DNA of 64,000 nt from Eleusine coracana subsp. coracana (lineage: Eukaryota; Streptophyta; Magnoliopsida; Poales; Poaceae). This document shows positions 20,504 to 29,985 of this stretch, in pieces. Positions within the stretch are counted from its first letter, which is position 1; each line of letters opens with the position of its first letter. The translations under genes and the position numbers were made by a program. The notes under the pieces are model-generated. The model saw only the letters and a list, made by a program, of their open reading frames with translations. It had not been told where the DNA came from and searched no databases. The stretch spans positions 34,656,658 through 34,720,657 of the forward strand of contig CM064433.1 of the NCBI GenBank assembly GCA_032690845.1. The letters run 5' to 3'.

Positions 20504-21544
20504 TCAAGTACTAACAATGCTAATATATGACAACTCTACGGATCCCAAGTAAATTTTGCCACCATCTCTTTCTACTATCTCCGTAGGCCTTACGCTCTTG
20601 GGACCCTTCATGTCTTGTAACTTTTCACCTTTCGCGCCGATCCTTATGGCCAACAAATGACTATCCTTGCCAAATGGAAGCTCATATTTCTCACGGTGTA
20701 GTGCTACCCAATATCCGCCCTTCTGATCGGGTCGCACATTATCTGGATACCCTGGTAAATCCGCGAACTGCTCATAAGTTCCGGCCTTGGACCCTTGCAG
20801 CCAAAACTTGAGAAGCTTGCACGGGCCAGTGAGTGCAACAACAAGGTGAGTCCTGTCGGCACTGATGGAAATGCCATTTGGATATGTCACGTCGGATAGG
20901 AGGACGGTGACCTTGTTGGTCTTTGGATCATACTTCAATATGCGTCCTGTCGAGTCCCCTGTTTTGGTGACCATCTCGTGTTGTGCTCTTGTGTATGTCG
21001 TGCTACTCGAGGTGAAGTAGACTTCTCCTGTGACTTGATCCACATCCACTCCGTTTGTGAAGCTAAGAGGCACTCCAGCAGCCTTCGTCGCCAGAACGGT
21101 TGCCTCCCCACCGCTAGGCCCTACACGCATCAACCCCATGTATGCATCTGCAATATAAAGATTGCCAGAGTCACGGTGAAACCGTAGACCCAACGGACGG
21201 CCACACAAGCTCTCTCTAGCAGCCGTTGGAAGCTCGGATGGCTTTGTGGAACAGTTATTTCTGATGTAGCTTGGACTGTAAGCAAATGTCTTCCAACCGA
21301 CGCCCTCACCGCCATACTTAAGGATGCGACCATCCGAGACACTTACGTACGGCCCCGCACCATGCTTGTCGAAAGCCACGCTCTCGGGACCGATTACGAG
21401 TTCCGGCAGCTCCAGATGTTGGGTCACTGTCGCGTCAATGGGCTTGGTTACGCTCGGTCCTATGCGAGCTGCAGCGGTGGAAGGCACGAGCAGCAGGACG
21501 AGGAGCGAGATGGCAAGCACGACCAGCTTCGAGGAGATCCCCAT
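20504..21544 (-). CDS. Strictosidine synthase-like protein
   Basis: It encodes a six-bladed beta-propeller of the strictosidine synthase-like/APMAP family. The start chosen is the ATG at 21544 because the protein then begins MGISSKLVVLAISLLVLLLV, a clear signal peptide ending near STAAA; the frame is open to an ATG at 21646, which would add 34 unlike residues. Product 346 aa, single exon. Family landmarks are GPESVAFD near residue 47, GRILKY, ESLCGRPLGLRFH, LYIADAYMGLMRV, LSFTNGVDVDQVTGEVYFTS, GRILKYDPKT, YPNGISISAD and PGYPDNVR. The protein is expected in the secretory pathway or vacuole. True strictosidine synthase activity is confined to certain alkaloid-making plants, so in a grass the substrate is unknown. 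The frame is intact and the gene looks functional. It is opposite in strand to its neighbours. Confidence 0.9.
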   Translation of the reverse strand: MGISSKLVVLAISLLVLLLVPSTAAARIGPSVTKPIDATVTQHLELPELVIGPESVAFDKHGAGPYVSVSDGRILKYGGEGVGWKTFAYSPSYIRNNCSTKPSELPTAARESLCGRPLGLRFHRDSGNLYIADAYMGLMRVGPSGGEATVLATKAAGVPLSFTNGVDVDQVTGEVYFTSSSTTYTRAQHEMVTKTGDSTGRILKYDPKTNKVTVLLSDVTYPNGISISADRTHLVVALTGPCKLLKFWLQGSKAGTYEQFADLPGYPDNVRPDQKGGYWVALHREKYELPFGKDSHLLAIRIGAKGEKLQDMKGPKSVRPTEIVERDGGKIYLGSVELSYISIVST

Positions 21545-22420
21545 GTTCACAGCCGAGTTGTCGTGAACGTGTTTCTCTCCGCTTTGGTTGTTGACGAACC
21601 CGCTTCTCTGAACTTCGTGTCTTTGGTTTGATGGAGAAGACGGCATACCAAGCCTCTGGTTTTATTGGCGATTTCGGTGACTCTCACATACGAATCGGGT
21701 CAGCAGACGCGTCCGCTTCCGAGTCCGCTTCACCAAGCTGCCAAAAAAGGAACAAGGGACGAAAACTGATTTCGTATTTCTGTTATTTTCCGAGGCGGAA
21801 TAGGATTAGGCGCAAGAGAACAGAGGAATATACTGCGTGCGTATGCCGTCGGCTCTACGCTTCTCTAGCTCAGCGAGGAACTTCTGCAACAGCTCGCCAG
21901 GTTCGAGCTCCCGGAGGTTTCAGTCGATCTACGTGCGGCTGGTGATGCGTCGAGGTCAATCATCAACCAATCATGTTCCGTGAGGATTTTAACGGCTGGT
22001 CATGCACCGAGGGCTCAGGCTTGGCACGGCACGGATATCTGAACAGAATGCCCTGAACCCTGCACACTTTAACTTCTACAGAGAGAGACCTCGACTATGG
22101 CCCTGAAGCTAGCAATTGTAGTGTTCATTGGTTGGTGAATCCTGCCTTTGTTATTACGCAAAGAAACACTCTTCATTAGCTCCGGTGCATTACTCTACAG
22201 TCAAAACGTGCCATATATGTGAGAAAAAAAAGATTAGAAATAGTATGGTAAGAAGACGGTGACCATGCCGACGGAGGCAATCCTGTGGGACATCCGGGTT
22301 CATGGAGCTTGGAGGGTAGGGGGACAAGATGAATGAAGGTATATATACATGTTGGACAATGGTCACCAAGAGTGGACACTCATGGCATAACATCCACCAT
22401 CCGAATGATGACCCCATATA
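21545..22420. other. Upstream of the strictosidine synthase-like gene; no other gene
   Basis: It contains the likely minus-strand promoter and leader (21545-21750 is moderately GC-rich). I see no clear TATA box that I would defend. Short open frames near 21628-21945 and 22176-22417 have no recognised content. Confidence 0.45.
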
Positions 22421-23218
22421 TACCTGGCCATCTGGGCCGAGGTAAACGGGCTGGCCCGAGGCCTAGCCATTTTGGTCCGGCATGTGCATGACCTGGCCCG
22501 AAGGAGATTTGGGCCGTGCTTGGGCTCGGGCACAGGCCCGTCATGCCGGCTTGAGCACGACTTGTTTAAGACGGCCCGGTCAGCCTGTTCTTTTGGCCCA
22601 AAAAGCCCATAGTGCCGGACACGGCCCGACCTAGCCTGTTATAGCTTGTTGATATAAAAACTCCAAACCCAATTCCAGTCGACCAGTCCTCACTCTTTTT
22701 CCCTGCCATCACTGCTCCGTGCCTCTCCCGACTCTACCCCGCACCTCCTCTCCCTCCGGCCACCCCGCGCTTCCTCTCCCTCTGGCTGGCCCGACGCCTC
22801 TTCCTCCGACACCGCCTCCCGCCACCCCAAGCCCCCTCCTCTGCTCCTTGTTGCCCGGCGCCCCGCACTGCCTCCTCTGCTCCTCGCTGCATCATGCCGC
22901 CTCTCCCTCTAGTGCTCCTCTACTCCTTGCCTCTCCACGCATCTACCATCAACACCTCTTGCTCTGGCGCCATCTCCCGCCACCCCGCACCTCCTCTCCC
23001 ACGTCCCTCCAACGCCTTCTCTGTAGATATGCTCTCTGCAGCCCCCATCGACGCCTCTTCCTCGGGGTCGTCCTGCGCTCCTCCTGTCGGCTCCTCTTCC
23101 TCCGCCGCCACCTCCCGCCCTGTCCTTGCCTCTCTTGTCGACTCCTCTTCCTCAAGGACACGGCCCGGCCCATCATGGGCTCGTGTCACATCGGCCCGCA
23201 CGGCCCGTTGGCCACCTA
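22421..23218. mobile_element. Non-autonomous hAT-like element with GGCCCG subterminal repeats
   Basis: Left end TACCTGGCCATCTGGGCCG; reverse complement of right end TAGGTGGCCAACGGGCCG. Both subterminal regions are dense in GGCCCG/CGGGCC-type repeats (22430-22640 and 23155-23213), as in many grass hAT elements. The interior (22680-23150) is C-rich, low complexity and probably not a protein. The flanks are (AT)-rich and do not give a convincing 8-bp duplication. Confidence 0.55.
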
Positions 23219-23911
23219 TATAACACTATATATACAAGGTGCCTAGGCTCACAAAAGATGTCCCCTATGCGGCATGTGAGTCACACCAAGAGTACCCATC
23301 ACCATGCTTAGACAACAAGGGAGTCTCAGCCAATTGGCCTGAGTGACTACACATCGTCCTGCCTCACTCTTACATTTAAGCTCCCTCGCTCAATACCATC
23401 TTGAGACACCTTATTCATGCCACCGGTTGTTGTGATAGTGTCCAAAAATTGTGTGTTGCCAACATCTTACTAATCCTCGTAGAAAGATGTGTGTCACCAT
23501 CAGGATGTCTATTGATTGACCATATGTTCGCACCTCTCTCACAACATCAGGTCAATCAAACCTGTGTGTTGAGAAATGACGGCCTAGGCTACCCCGAGTA
23601 CTAAATTCTTCACAGATGCATATGCACAAAGTTTGGAGGAGCATGTCGCCACCACCAATTGTTGAGAAGCCACCAAAATTTCATGTAGACTACAAGGCAA
23701 TAAATAACTGCCACGGAAGTAACCATGCAAACCAGGTCAATTAAAGGAGCAACAACCACCAACGGCAATCACTTTGGATGAGCATGTGGTCACTGAGACT
23801 AATGTACAAGGAATCCATGTAGAATAGCAGTCAAAGATTCTACATCCGAGATTGAGGATTAGACTAATTCTACCGATGATCGGGAATAAGTGAAGGAAGC
23901 ATAGGTTGGCA
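23219..23911. other. Intergenic, unrecognised
   Basis: No open frame over 75 codons and no domain. It could be decayed transposon sequence. I see no terminal repeats. Confidence 0.45.
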
Positions 23912-24021
23912 GTTGGCTTAGGAGGGTGTAGGAGGACATCACAGAAGGAACACAAGTGTAATGTGTAACCATTCTTTGTTAGTTTGTTTCTCTAGCATAG
24001 GTAGTGTTGGCTAATGAAGAA
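23912..24021 (+). repeat. Direct repeat copy 1, upstream of the GT34 pseudogene
   Basis: The ~105 bp from GTTGGCTTAGGAGG to GTAGTGTTGGCTAAT matches 26849-26951 almost base for base, apart from an 8-bp extra stretch near 23961 and scattered substitutions. Copy 2 lies about 1 kb upstream of the intact GT34 gene; copy 1 abuts the truncated one. This supports a tandem duplication of the locus. Confidence 0.88.
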
Positions 24022-24028
24022 GTACAAC

Positions 24029-24788
24029 CGCTGTCGTCACCAACATGGATTTCTTCCTGCCCCTTGCCACCAAGTACAACCGCGAGGGGTACAACCTCGT
24101 GGTCCACGGCAACCCCGACCGGCTCTTCAAGTGGAGGTCGTGGCTCAGGGTCAACGCCGGCGTGTTCCTCATCCGGAACTGCCAGTGGAGCCTCGACTTC
24201 GTGGATGAGTGGGCACGCATGGGCCCTGCTTGGCCCGAGACGTACCCGAGGTGGGGGAAGACGCTGCAGGCCGCGCTCGCCGATAGGGACACTGACTCCT
24301 GTACATACTGGGAGAGGATCAAGAGCAAGGTGCGCATCGAGACGGAGTTCTACTTCCAGGGGTACTGGGCCAACGTCATGGGCCGGTTCCTCGGCGTTGC
24401 GAAGCGGTACGACGCCGTCGAGCGGGAACAAGGCGGCGGCAACGAGCTCCTCAGGCGGCGGCACGCGGAAAGGGAGCACGTGGCGTACGCGGCGGCGCGG
24501 AACGCCGCGGTGAGGCGCGCCGTGCCGGGGCCCGACGGCGGCGGAGTGTCGGGGTGGCGCCGGCCGTTCGTCACGCACTTCACGGGATGCGCGCCCTGCA
24601 GCGGCCAGCGGAACCCGATCTACTCCAGGGAGAGCTGCAACGGTGGGATGCGTGTCGCACTCGACTTTGCGGACGATTAGGTGCTCTGTGCGTACGGGTT
24701 CCTCCACGTCACGCTGGGCAACGACATAGTCAAGCCACTGCCGTTCGACTACCCTGCCGCTAGTGGTGCGTCGGACCGCGGGAGATGA
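24029..24788 (+). pseudogene. GT34 glycosyltransferase, truncated pseudogene
   Basis: This copy matches residues ~203-465 of the intact gene at 27948. It starts exactly after the DxD motif (AVVTNMDF...), so the N-terminal anchor and metal-binding motif are absent. Further damage is visible: one codon lost in FFLPLA versus FSLLPLA, an in-frame loss of 11 codons near 24295 (DTDSCTYWER against a longer segment with DQSALVYMLLHDWER), and a CAG to TAG change giving a stop at 24678-24680. The frame stays open beyond that stop to a TGA at 24786. Long stretches such as REQGGGNELLRRRHAER are identical to the gene, so the duplication or gene conversion is fairly recent. Confidence 0.92.
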
Positions 24789-25009
24789 CCAGGATCAGAG
24801 GTGCCGCAGATGTCTAATGCGCCTGTCACCCACCGCTCGGGATCACCAATTAGGCAACTATTAGATTTCTATTACGGTGGATTTATAAGGACATAATTGT
24901 AATTGACTAGTTAAAACAGTTATTTCCATATAATGCCATCGTAGGGCCAGTCCTGAGGGAGGGGCTGGCTAGGCGATCGCGCAGTGCCCCCAAATTCAGA
25001 GGGTCCCTC
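24789..25009. other. 3' flank of the GT34 pseudogene
   Basis: The sequence near 24820-24850 (CCGCTCGGGATCACCAATT) resembles the 3' flank of the intact gene at about 29365-29385 (CCGCTCCGCGTCACCAATT). Nothing else is seen before the inverted-repeat element. Confidence 0.5.
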
Positions 25010-26848
25010 TGTTGGAGGAAAGCCCACCGCCTAGTCTCCCCTGGGTCTAATTGGAGCCCATTGGCGGAAGGATTCAGAGGCCCATGAAGAATTTAGCCCA
25101 ATAGGAGGCCAGAGGCACTGTACGGCTGAAGGGCGTACATGCAAGGTGGATCCCACTACACAAGTCCCCAAGGTTGACTTCCGGGGTCATGTACCAGATG
25201 GCGATTAAAGTAGCAGAGTACCCTTAGGCAGGAGACTAGAGCATGTTATATATACTCAGGATAAATATGTAAATATACCAAAGAGAGCAGGTGAGCATAT
25301 GGCTATAAATGCTCTCCTGTCACATCCCGAGTACGGGTCATTCGGTAGGGAGACGGGAAGTTAATACTAAGCTAAGCCCGGAGGGACCCGCGTACTTGGT
25401 GACTGTCATCGGCGCCCGGAAGCGCTGAGGAAACTCGGCGGTGCGGACTCGCGAGCTGAAGACCCGTGGCTGAGGAGGGCTCGGGCTCCGGCTCCACTCC
25501 TCACCGATGTCGTCGTATCGGCCTTCGTGACACGGTTGACGACCTCTCTCCTGGTTCCTCTCGCGGCGATGCGCCTTGAGAGTGTGTCGCGCGTCGCGGT
25601 GAGGTCTGACTCGGTCATGGATCGAGGCTTTCTTAGGTGCGCCTCCAACCGGGGCTGGCTGCCGGACCGAGTGCTGCTGCGATCCGGCGGCGCCGCCTTC
25701 TCCTGCCCGTCTAGATGTGGAGACTTGCTGGCTGGATTGAGCGGCGCGCCGTTGCGAGCTCACCGCTTGGAGCTCGGCAGCCTTGGCTAGTAGAGCTGTG
25801 ACATCTCACTAGGCCTCCGGTGTTGCGGGCTCAGGGAGAGTATCGAGTAGGGTGGCGGTTGCCGCTATGTTTTGTCCCGCGCGAGCAAAGTGCGGGGACC
25901 CTTGGTCGTCGGCAACGATGCGCTGAAGGACGTCACGGGCCATGGCGCGAGCGCATCCGCCCGTGCCTGGACGGGCTAGCTCGTGGTCTATCTCTTCCTT
26001 CTCGTGCTCGAGCTGACGTCGAGTTTCTTCCAGCTCCGTCCTCCTTGCCCTCAGCCGTTGTTGAAGGCCGTCCGGGCGGGGCTGGGCCTGCTGGTCCCGG
26101 GCCGTGGCGACGGGAATGTTGATGAGGGTTTCTTCTCCTCCCGTACCCGCCATCGGGTTGGACTGGGCGGGGCATCTAGGATTCGCTGTCGCTCCGGCGG
26201 CCGAGGTCCCGGCACCCTCTACGGTCGAGGCGGGTGCGAGCCGCACCATGTCGCACCCTCGCGGGGTGCCGCAGCTTTCCGCGTAGCTTTCGGACTCGGA
26301 GCTGGAGTCTCCCACTGATCTCATGTTGAGGAGGTCAAAGAGGGACTCGCCCGGATGCTCAATGACACCGACAAAGCCAGAGCCCGCAAAGGCGGAGATC
26401 GCGAGTTGCACGGTCGCGTCTTGGAAACACCCCGCGGTGTTCCGCAACCCGCGTGGGTAGCCCTCCGGAGGGGTTCTGGCGAGCCCGTTCGGGGGTGGGG
26501 CTCTTTTTCGAGAAGTTACCCATGGATGTTCGCAACAGCCCGTATTTGGGATGTGATGGAATGACCTTATATAGGTGCTACCGGAGAGCATTTATAGGCC
26601 TATGCTCACCTGCTCCCTTGGTGCATTTTACATATTTATCTCAAGTTTTATGTTAAACACATCACTGCTTTCTCTGAGGGCATTCTAGTACTTCAATCAG
26701 CGTCCAATACAAGCCTTCGGCCGTACTGCGCGTCCGGCGCTGTCTGGGCCGAATCTTTTTTGGGCCTTCGATCCCTCTAGGTCTTATAGCTCGTTGGTGG
26801 GCTCCGATCGGGCCCAGGGGAGACTAGGGGATGGTCTTTCCCCCAACA
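25010..26848. mobile_element. Inverted-repeat element enclosing a Gypsy gag fragment
   Basis: The left end begins TGTTGGAGGAAAGCCCACCG and the reverse complement of the right end begins TGTTGGGGGAAAGACCATCC. Both continue with CTAGTCTCCCCTGGG and GGAGCCCA, and about 230-300 bp further in with GATAAATATGTAAA, GAGCAGGTGAGCATA and TATAAATGCTCTCC. The inverted repeats are therefore about 300 bp long, gapped, and carry a TATA-like box each. The outer ends are TG...CA. No target duplication is evident (CCCTC versus GTTGG). It could be a pair of LTRs in opposite orientation, or a long-TIR element (Mutator style) that took in gag sequence. Confidence 0.6.
25338..26591 (-). pseudogene. Gypsy-type gag fragment
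   Basis: Minus-strand frames 26591-25809 and 25763-25338 match the gag region of the Gypsy element at 60166-62183: FAGSGFVGVIEHPGESLFDL, LQQRLRARRTELEETRRQLE, LARPGTGGCARAMARDVLQR. The two frames are offset, so there is a frameshift near 25800. The N-terminal part upstream of NGLARTPPEG is replaced by unrelated sequence from the inverted repeat. No pol sequence is present. Confidence 0.85.
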
Positions 26849-26951
26849 GTTGGCTTAGGAGGATGTAGGAGGACATCACTAAAGGAACACAAGTGTAACC
26901 ACGCTTTGTTAGTTTGTTTCTCTGGCATAGGTAGTGTTGGCTAATAAAGAA
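26849..26951 (+). repeat. Direct repeat copy 2, upstream of the intact GT34 gene
   Basis: Partner of 23912-24021 (GTTGGCTTAGGAGG ... GTAGTGTTGGCTAAT). The inverted-repeat element ends exactly where this copy begins. From 26952 to 27456 the sequence is AT-rich; I see no gene. Confidence 0.88.
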
Positions 26952-27328
26952 TATGAGAACTATGCATTATGCATACAAAGTAATGGTCCATCTTAGCATT
27001 GCAGGTCGTTCATGCCGATCAGAAGATAGTACCGATCGGACATGCAAATTCGTAGTCATAAGAGACCAACCACGATGCTCATCTCTGCATGTAGCGGCAT
27101 GCGTCAGTCAAAATAATCTATGCTTTGATGGCATGTTAGTTATATTTCATAACTTTAAGTGATACACTTAGCTATAAGTTTATATTGTCAATATCCTCTA
27201 GATATATTTGTCTAGATGTGCATGTTGACTATATATTAGTATTATACAACTTCAAAATATTTTTGGATACTAAAATTAAAAAAAATTAATATAGTTATCT
27301 TTCATTAAAAAATTAATAATATAAATTA

Positions 27329-27358
27329 GACGTGTAAATGTGTGGCGCACCTTACTAG
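27329..27358 (+). mobile_element. Possible Helitron 3' end
   Basis: GTGTGGCGCACC (short stem GTG/CAC), TTA, then CTAG at 27355-27358 followed by T. Weak on its own, but similar in plan to the ends at 527, 18984 and 46955. Confidence 0.3.
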
Positions 27359-27456
27359 TTATTATGGATTTAATTATACAAAGCCGTGTGAAGGTTAATA
27401 GTTGTAATACACCCTTCAATATCTAAAATAAAGCATACATTAATCCTAAGCGGTGC

Positions 27457-27660
27457 TGGCAGTAGTCGGTGATCAGGTTTGGGATAGTGGTCCATAAAAT
27501 ATGATGTATATATAGGTTTTTGTTACAGATAGAGTACTAGCTCTGTTATCAATACCAAAGAGAGTGAGTGCCCGGGTAATTAAGATTTGACGTATATCTG
27601 AAGTAACTGCGAGATTCTCTTACTAACATGCACATCTGAGTCACAAAAGAAGAAAAGAAA
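27457..27660 (+). repeat. Upstream segment shared with 618-850
   Basis: See 618-850. Here it lies about 290-490 bp upstream of the GT34 start codon. The stretch 27690-27791 downstream of it has its own second copy at 19170-19595. A CA/CCCA-rich run (27895-27923) lies in the presumed leader. Confidence 0.6.
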
Positions 27661-27947
27661 AGAAAACTGACATCAGCCGTTGCTCTCTCACTGTCTCGGT
27701 CGAGCTCCCTGCGCGACACCGTCCCCCAGAAGCCGCCCCGCGTAACAAAAGGAATGGCCCCGATCCCCAGCCGCATCGCGCGCGCCTGTGTTTACGGACG
27801 CCGTCCCCGCACCGCCGCACGTGACCGTGACTGCGAGCCGACGGTTGTTCTATTTCCCTCTTCGTGTCGGCAGTCGCGGCCACACTGCTGGCGCGCACAC
27901 ACACACCCACCCACCCACCAGACAACACACTCCTCCTGTAGCTCGAA

Positions 27948-29345
27948 TTGAAGACGCCAACGAAGGTCGGTATGGGCGCATCGTCGGCGGCGCGCGGCGG
28001 GACGAAGGGCGCGTGGCCGCACCTGATCATTAGCGGCCGCGCGCGCGACGCGGCCGTGTTCGCGTCCGGCGCCGCGGCGGCCGTGCTCGTGCTCGTGGCC
28101 GCGGCGTCCTTCCTCGCGCCGAGCAACCCGGCGGCGCTGTTCGGCCCGCTCCCCGCGCCGGGTCCCACGACGAGGACGCGCACGTTCTACGACGACCCGG
28201 ACCTCTCCTACTCTGTCGTCCACGGCAATCGCCTCACGGGCTGGGACGCGAAACGCTCCGCGTGGCTGCGCTCCCGCGGCCTCGACCCCTCCTCCGCCTT
28301 GGTGACCACCCGCGTGGTGATGGTCTCCGGGTCGCAGCCGGAGCCGTGCGCCGGCAAGGACGGCGACTACCTGCTTGCGCGTTTCCTCAAGAACAAGCTG
28401 GACTACTGCCGCCTCCACGGCATCGAGCTCCTCTACAACCGCGCGCACCTGGAGCCCACCATGCCGGGGTTCTGGGCGAAGCTCCCCATCCTCCGCGCCG
28501 CGATGCTGGCCCACCCGGAGGCGGAGTGGCTGTGGTGGGTAGACGTGGACGCCGTCGTCACCGACATGGACTTCTCCCTGCTGCCCCTTGCCGCACAGTA
28601 CAACCGCGAGGGGTACAACCTCGTGGTCCACGGCGCCCACGACCGGCTCTTCAAGCGGAGGTCGTGGCTCGGGGTCAACGCCGGCGTGTTCCTCATCCGG
28701 AACTGCCAGTGGAGCCTGGAGTTCGTGGACCAGTGGGCCCGCATGGGCCCCGCCTGGCCTGAGACGTACTCGCGGTGGGGGAAGACGTTGCGGGCCCAGC
28801 TCGCAGACAGGGACACCGACGGCGCGTGCGACCAGTCCGCGCTCGTGTACATGCTGCTCCACGACTGGGAGAGGCTCAAGAGCAAGGTGCGCATCGAGAC
28901 CGAGTTCTGCTTCCAGGGGTACTGGGCCGACGTCGTGGACCGGTTCCCCGGCGTCGCGAAGCGGTACGACGCCGTCGAGCGGGAACAAGGCGGCGGCAAC
29001 GAGCTCCTCAGGCGGCGGCACGCGGAAAGGGAGCACGTGGCGTACGCGGCGGCGCGGAACGCCGCGGTGAGGCGCGCCGTGCCGGGGCCCGACGGCGGCG
29101 GAGTGTCGGGGTGGCGCCGGCCGTTCGTCACGCACTTCACGGGATGCGCGCCCTGCAGCGGCCAGCGGAACCCGATCTACTCGAGGGAGAGCTGCGACGG
29201 CGGGATACGCGCGGCGCTCGACTTTGCGGACGACCAGGTGCTCCGCGCATACGGGTTCAGGCACGTCGCGCCGGGGAACGACAGCGTCACGCCGCTGCCG
29301 TTCGACTACCCCGCCGCCGCGCCGCATGAACGAGGCAACAGATGA
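27948..29345 (+). CDS. GT34 family glycosyltransferase (galactosyl/xylosyltransferase-like)
   Basis: Intact intronless frame of 465 codons, very GC-rich. It is a type II Golgi protein: a short basic N-terminus, a hydrophobic anchor at about residues 34-57 (DAAVFASGAAAAVLVLVAAA), a stem, then the GT34 catalytic domain. Landmarks are VVMVSGSQPEPC, GDYLLARFLKNKLDYC, MPGFWAKLPILRAAM, WLWWVDVDAVVTDMDF (the DxD site, here DVD), NLVVHGAHDRLF, GVNAGVFLIRNCQWSL, and C-terminal VTHFTGCAPCSG. The family includes xyloglucan xylosyltransferases and galactomannan galactosyltransferases; this is closest in style to the unassigned rice-type putative glycosyltransferases, so donor and acceptor are unknown. 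ATG 27948 is chosen as the first in frame; a second at 27972 is possible. A truncated paralogue lies at 24029. Confidence 0.93.
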   Translation: MKTPTKVGMGASSAARGGTKGAWPHLIISGRARDAAVFASGAAAAVLVLVAAASFLAPSNPAALFGPLPAPGPTTRTRTFYDDPDLSYSVVHGNRLTGWDAKRSAWLRSRGLDPSSALVTTRVVMVSGSQPEPCAGKDGDYLLARFLKNKLDYCRLHGIELLYNRAHLEPTMPGFWAKLPILRAAMLAHPEAEWLWWVDVDAVVTDMDFSLLPLAAQYNREGYNLVVHGAHDRLFKRRSWLGVNAGVFLIRNCQWSLEFVDQWARMGPAWPETYSRWGKTLRAQLADRDTDGACDQSALVYMLLHDWERLKSKVRIETEFCFQGYWADVVDRFPGVAKRYDAVEREQGGGNELLRRRHAEREHVAYAAARNAAVRRAVPGPDGGGVSGWRRPFVTHFTGCAPCSGQRNPIYSRESCDGGIRAALDFADDQVLRAYGFRHVAPGNDSVTPLPFDYPAAAPHERGNR

Positions 29346-29985
29346 TGATCGTCTTTCTTCCTTCCCGCTCCGCGTCACCAATTTCGTTGTTCAGGTGACT
29401 CTTGTTGGGAATGGTTTCTTATACTAATCTCAAAAAGAACTCAAGAGACGGGTGTACGAAGAATATGTATCGATCAATAATATCCACAGAAAACTTCTCA
29501 TTCCACAGAAACGTTTGTGAACGAAATGCAGCACTGCTTATGGCCGATGTTCAGGCCAGCGCGGGACTTGCAGAAATTAAGCCAGCAATATGAAATAATC
29601 TCCTCTCGTGCTGCCTGTTGAAGAGTGACCAAGCGAGGGCGTTTTGAAGCGATTAAGTTTGGTCGCAGGAGGATTGCGGAGGCATGGTCTAAGACTCTTA
29701 AGTATAAATGAGTGGTGAACAAAAGCTAAAATAATCGGAGAAAAAATATTTAAAGCCGCAGTGATATGACAGAACACATAAAAAATTTCAAAAGCATTAA
29801 AAAGAAATTCCTATCTCCGCGCGTGGGCTGGTGGGCCATGACGGGCCTCCTCCAACGAAAAGCCTTCCAACGAACCTGCACGCAAGGTCCTCGTCCCCGA
29901 CCTCGCGCATACGTGGGCTCGCCGACGCCGCGAGCTCCACCTTCCTCTGCCTCTCCTGCCTCCGCTCCAGCCAGCTGCCAGCGCG
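29346..29985. other. Intergenic between GT34 and RCC1-repeat genes
   Basis: It contains the GT34 3' UTR and the presumed promoter of the RCC1-repeat gene (GC-rich from about 29815). No other gene is recognised. Small open frames here are not supported. Confidence 0.5.

Noticed and set aside
22719..23246. 175-codon Pro/Ser-rich frame
   Set aside because: C-rich low-complexity interior of a hAT-like element.
23979..24707. Minus-strand frame of 242 codons opposite the GT34 pseudogene
   Set aside because: Antisense shadow of a very GC-rich coding sequence; the same shadow occurs opposite the intact gene (27792-29381).
27792..29381. 529-codon minus-strand frame, longer than the GT34 gene itself
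   Set aside because: Shadow frame in GC-rich codons; content is Arg/Ala/Val/His-rich with no domain, and the sense frame has clear GT34 motifs.
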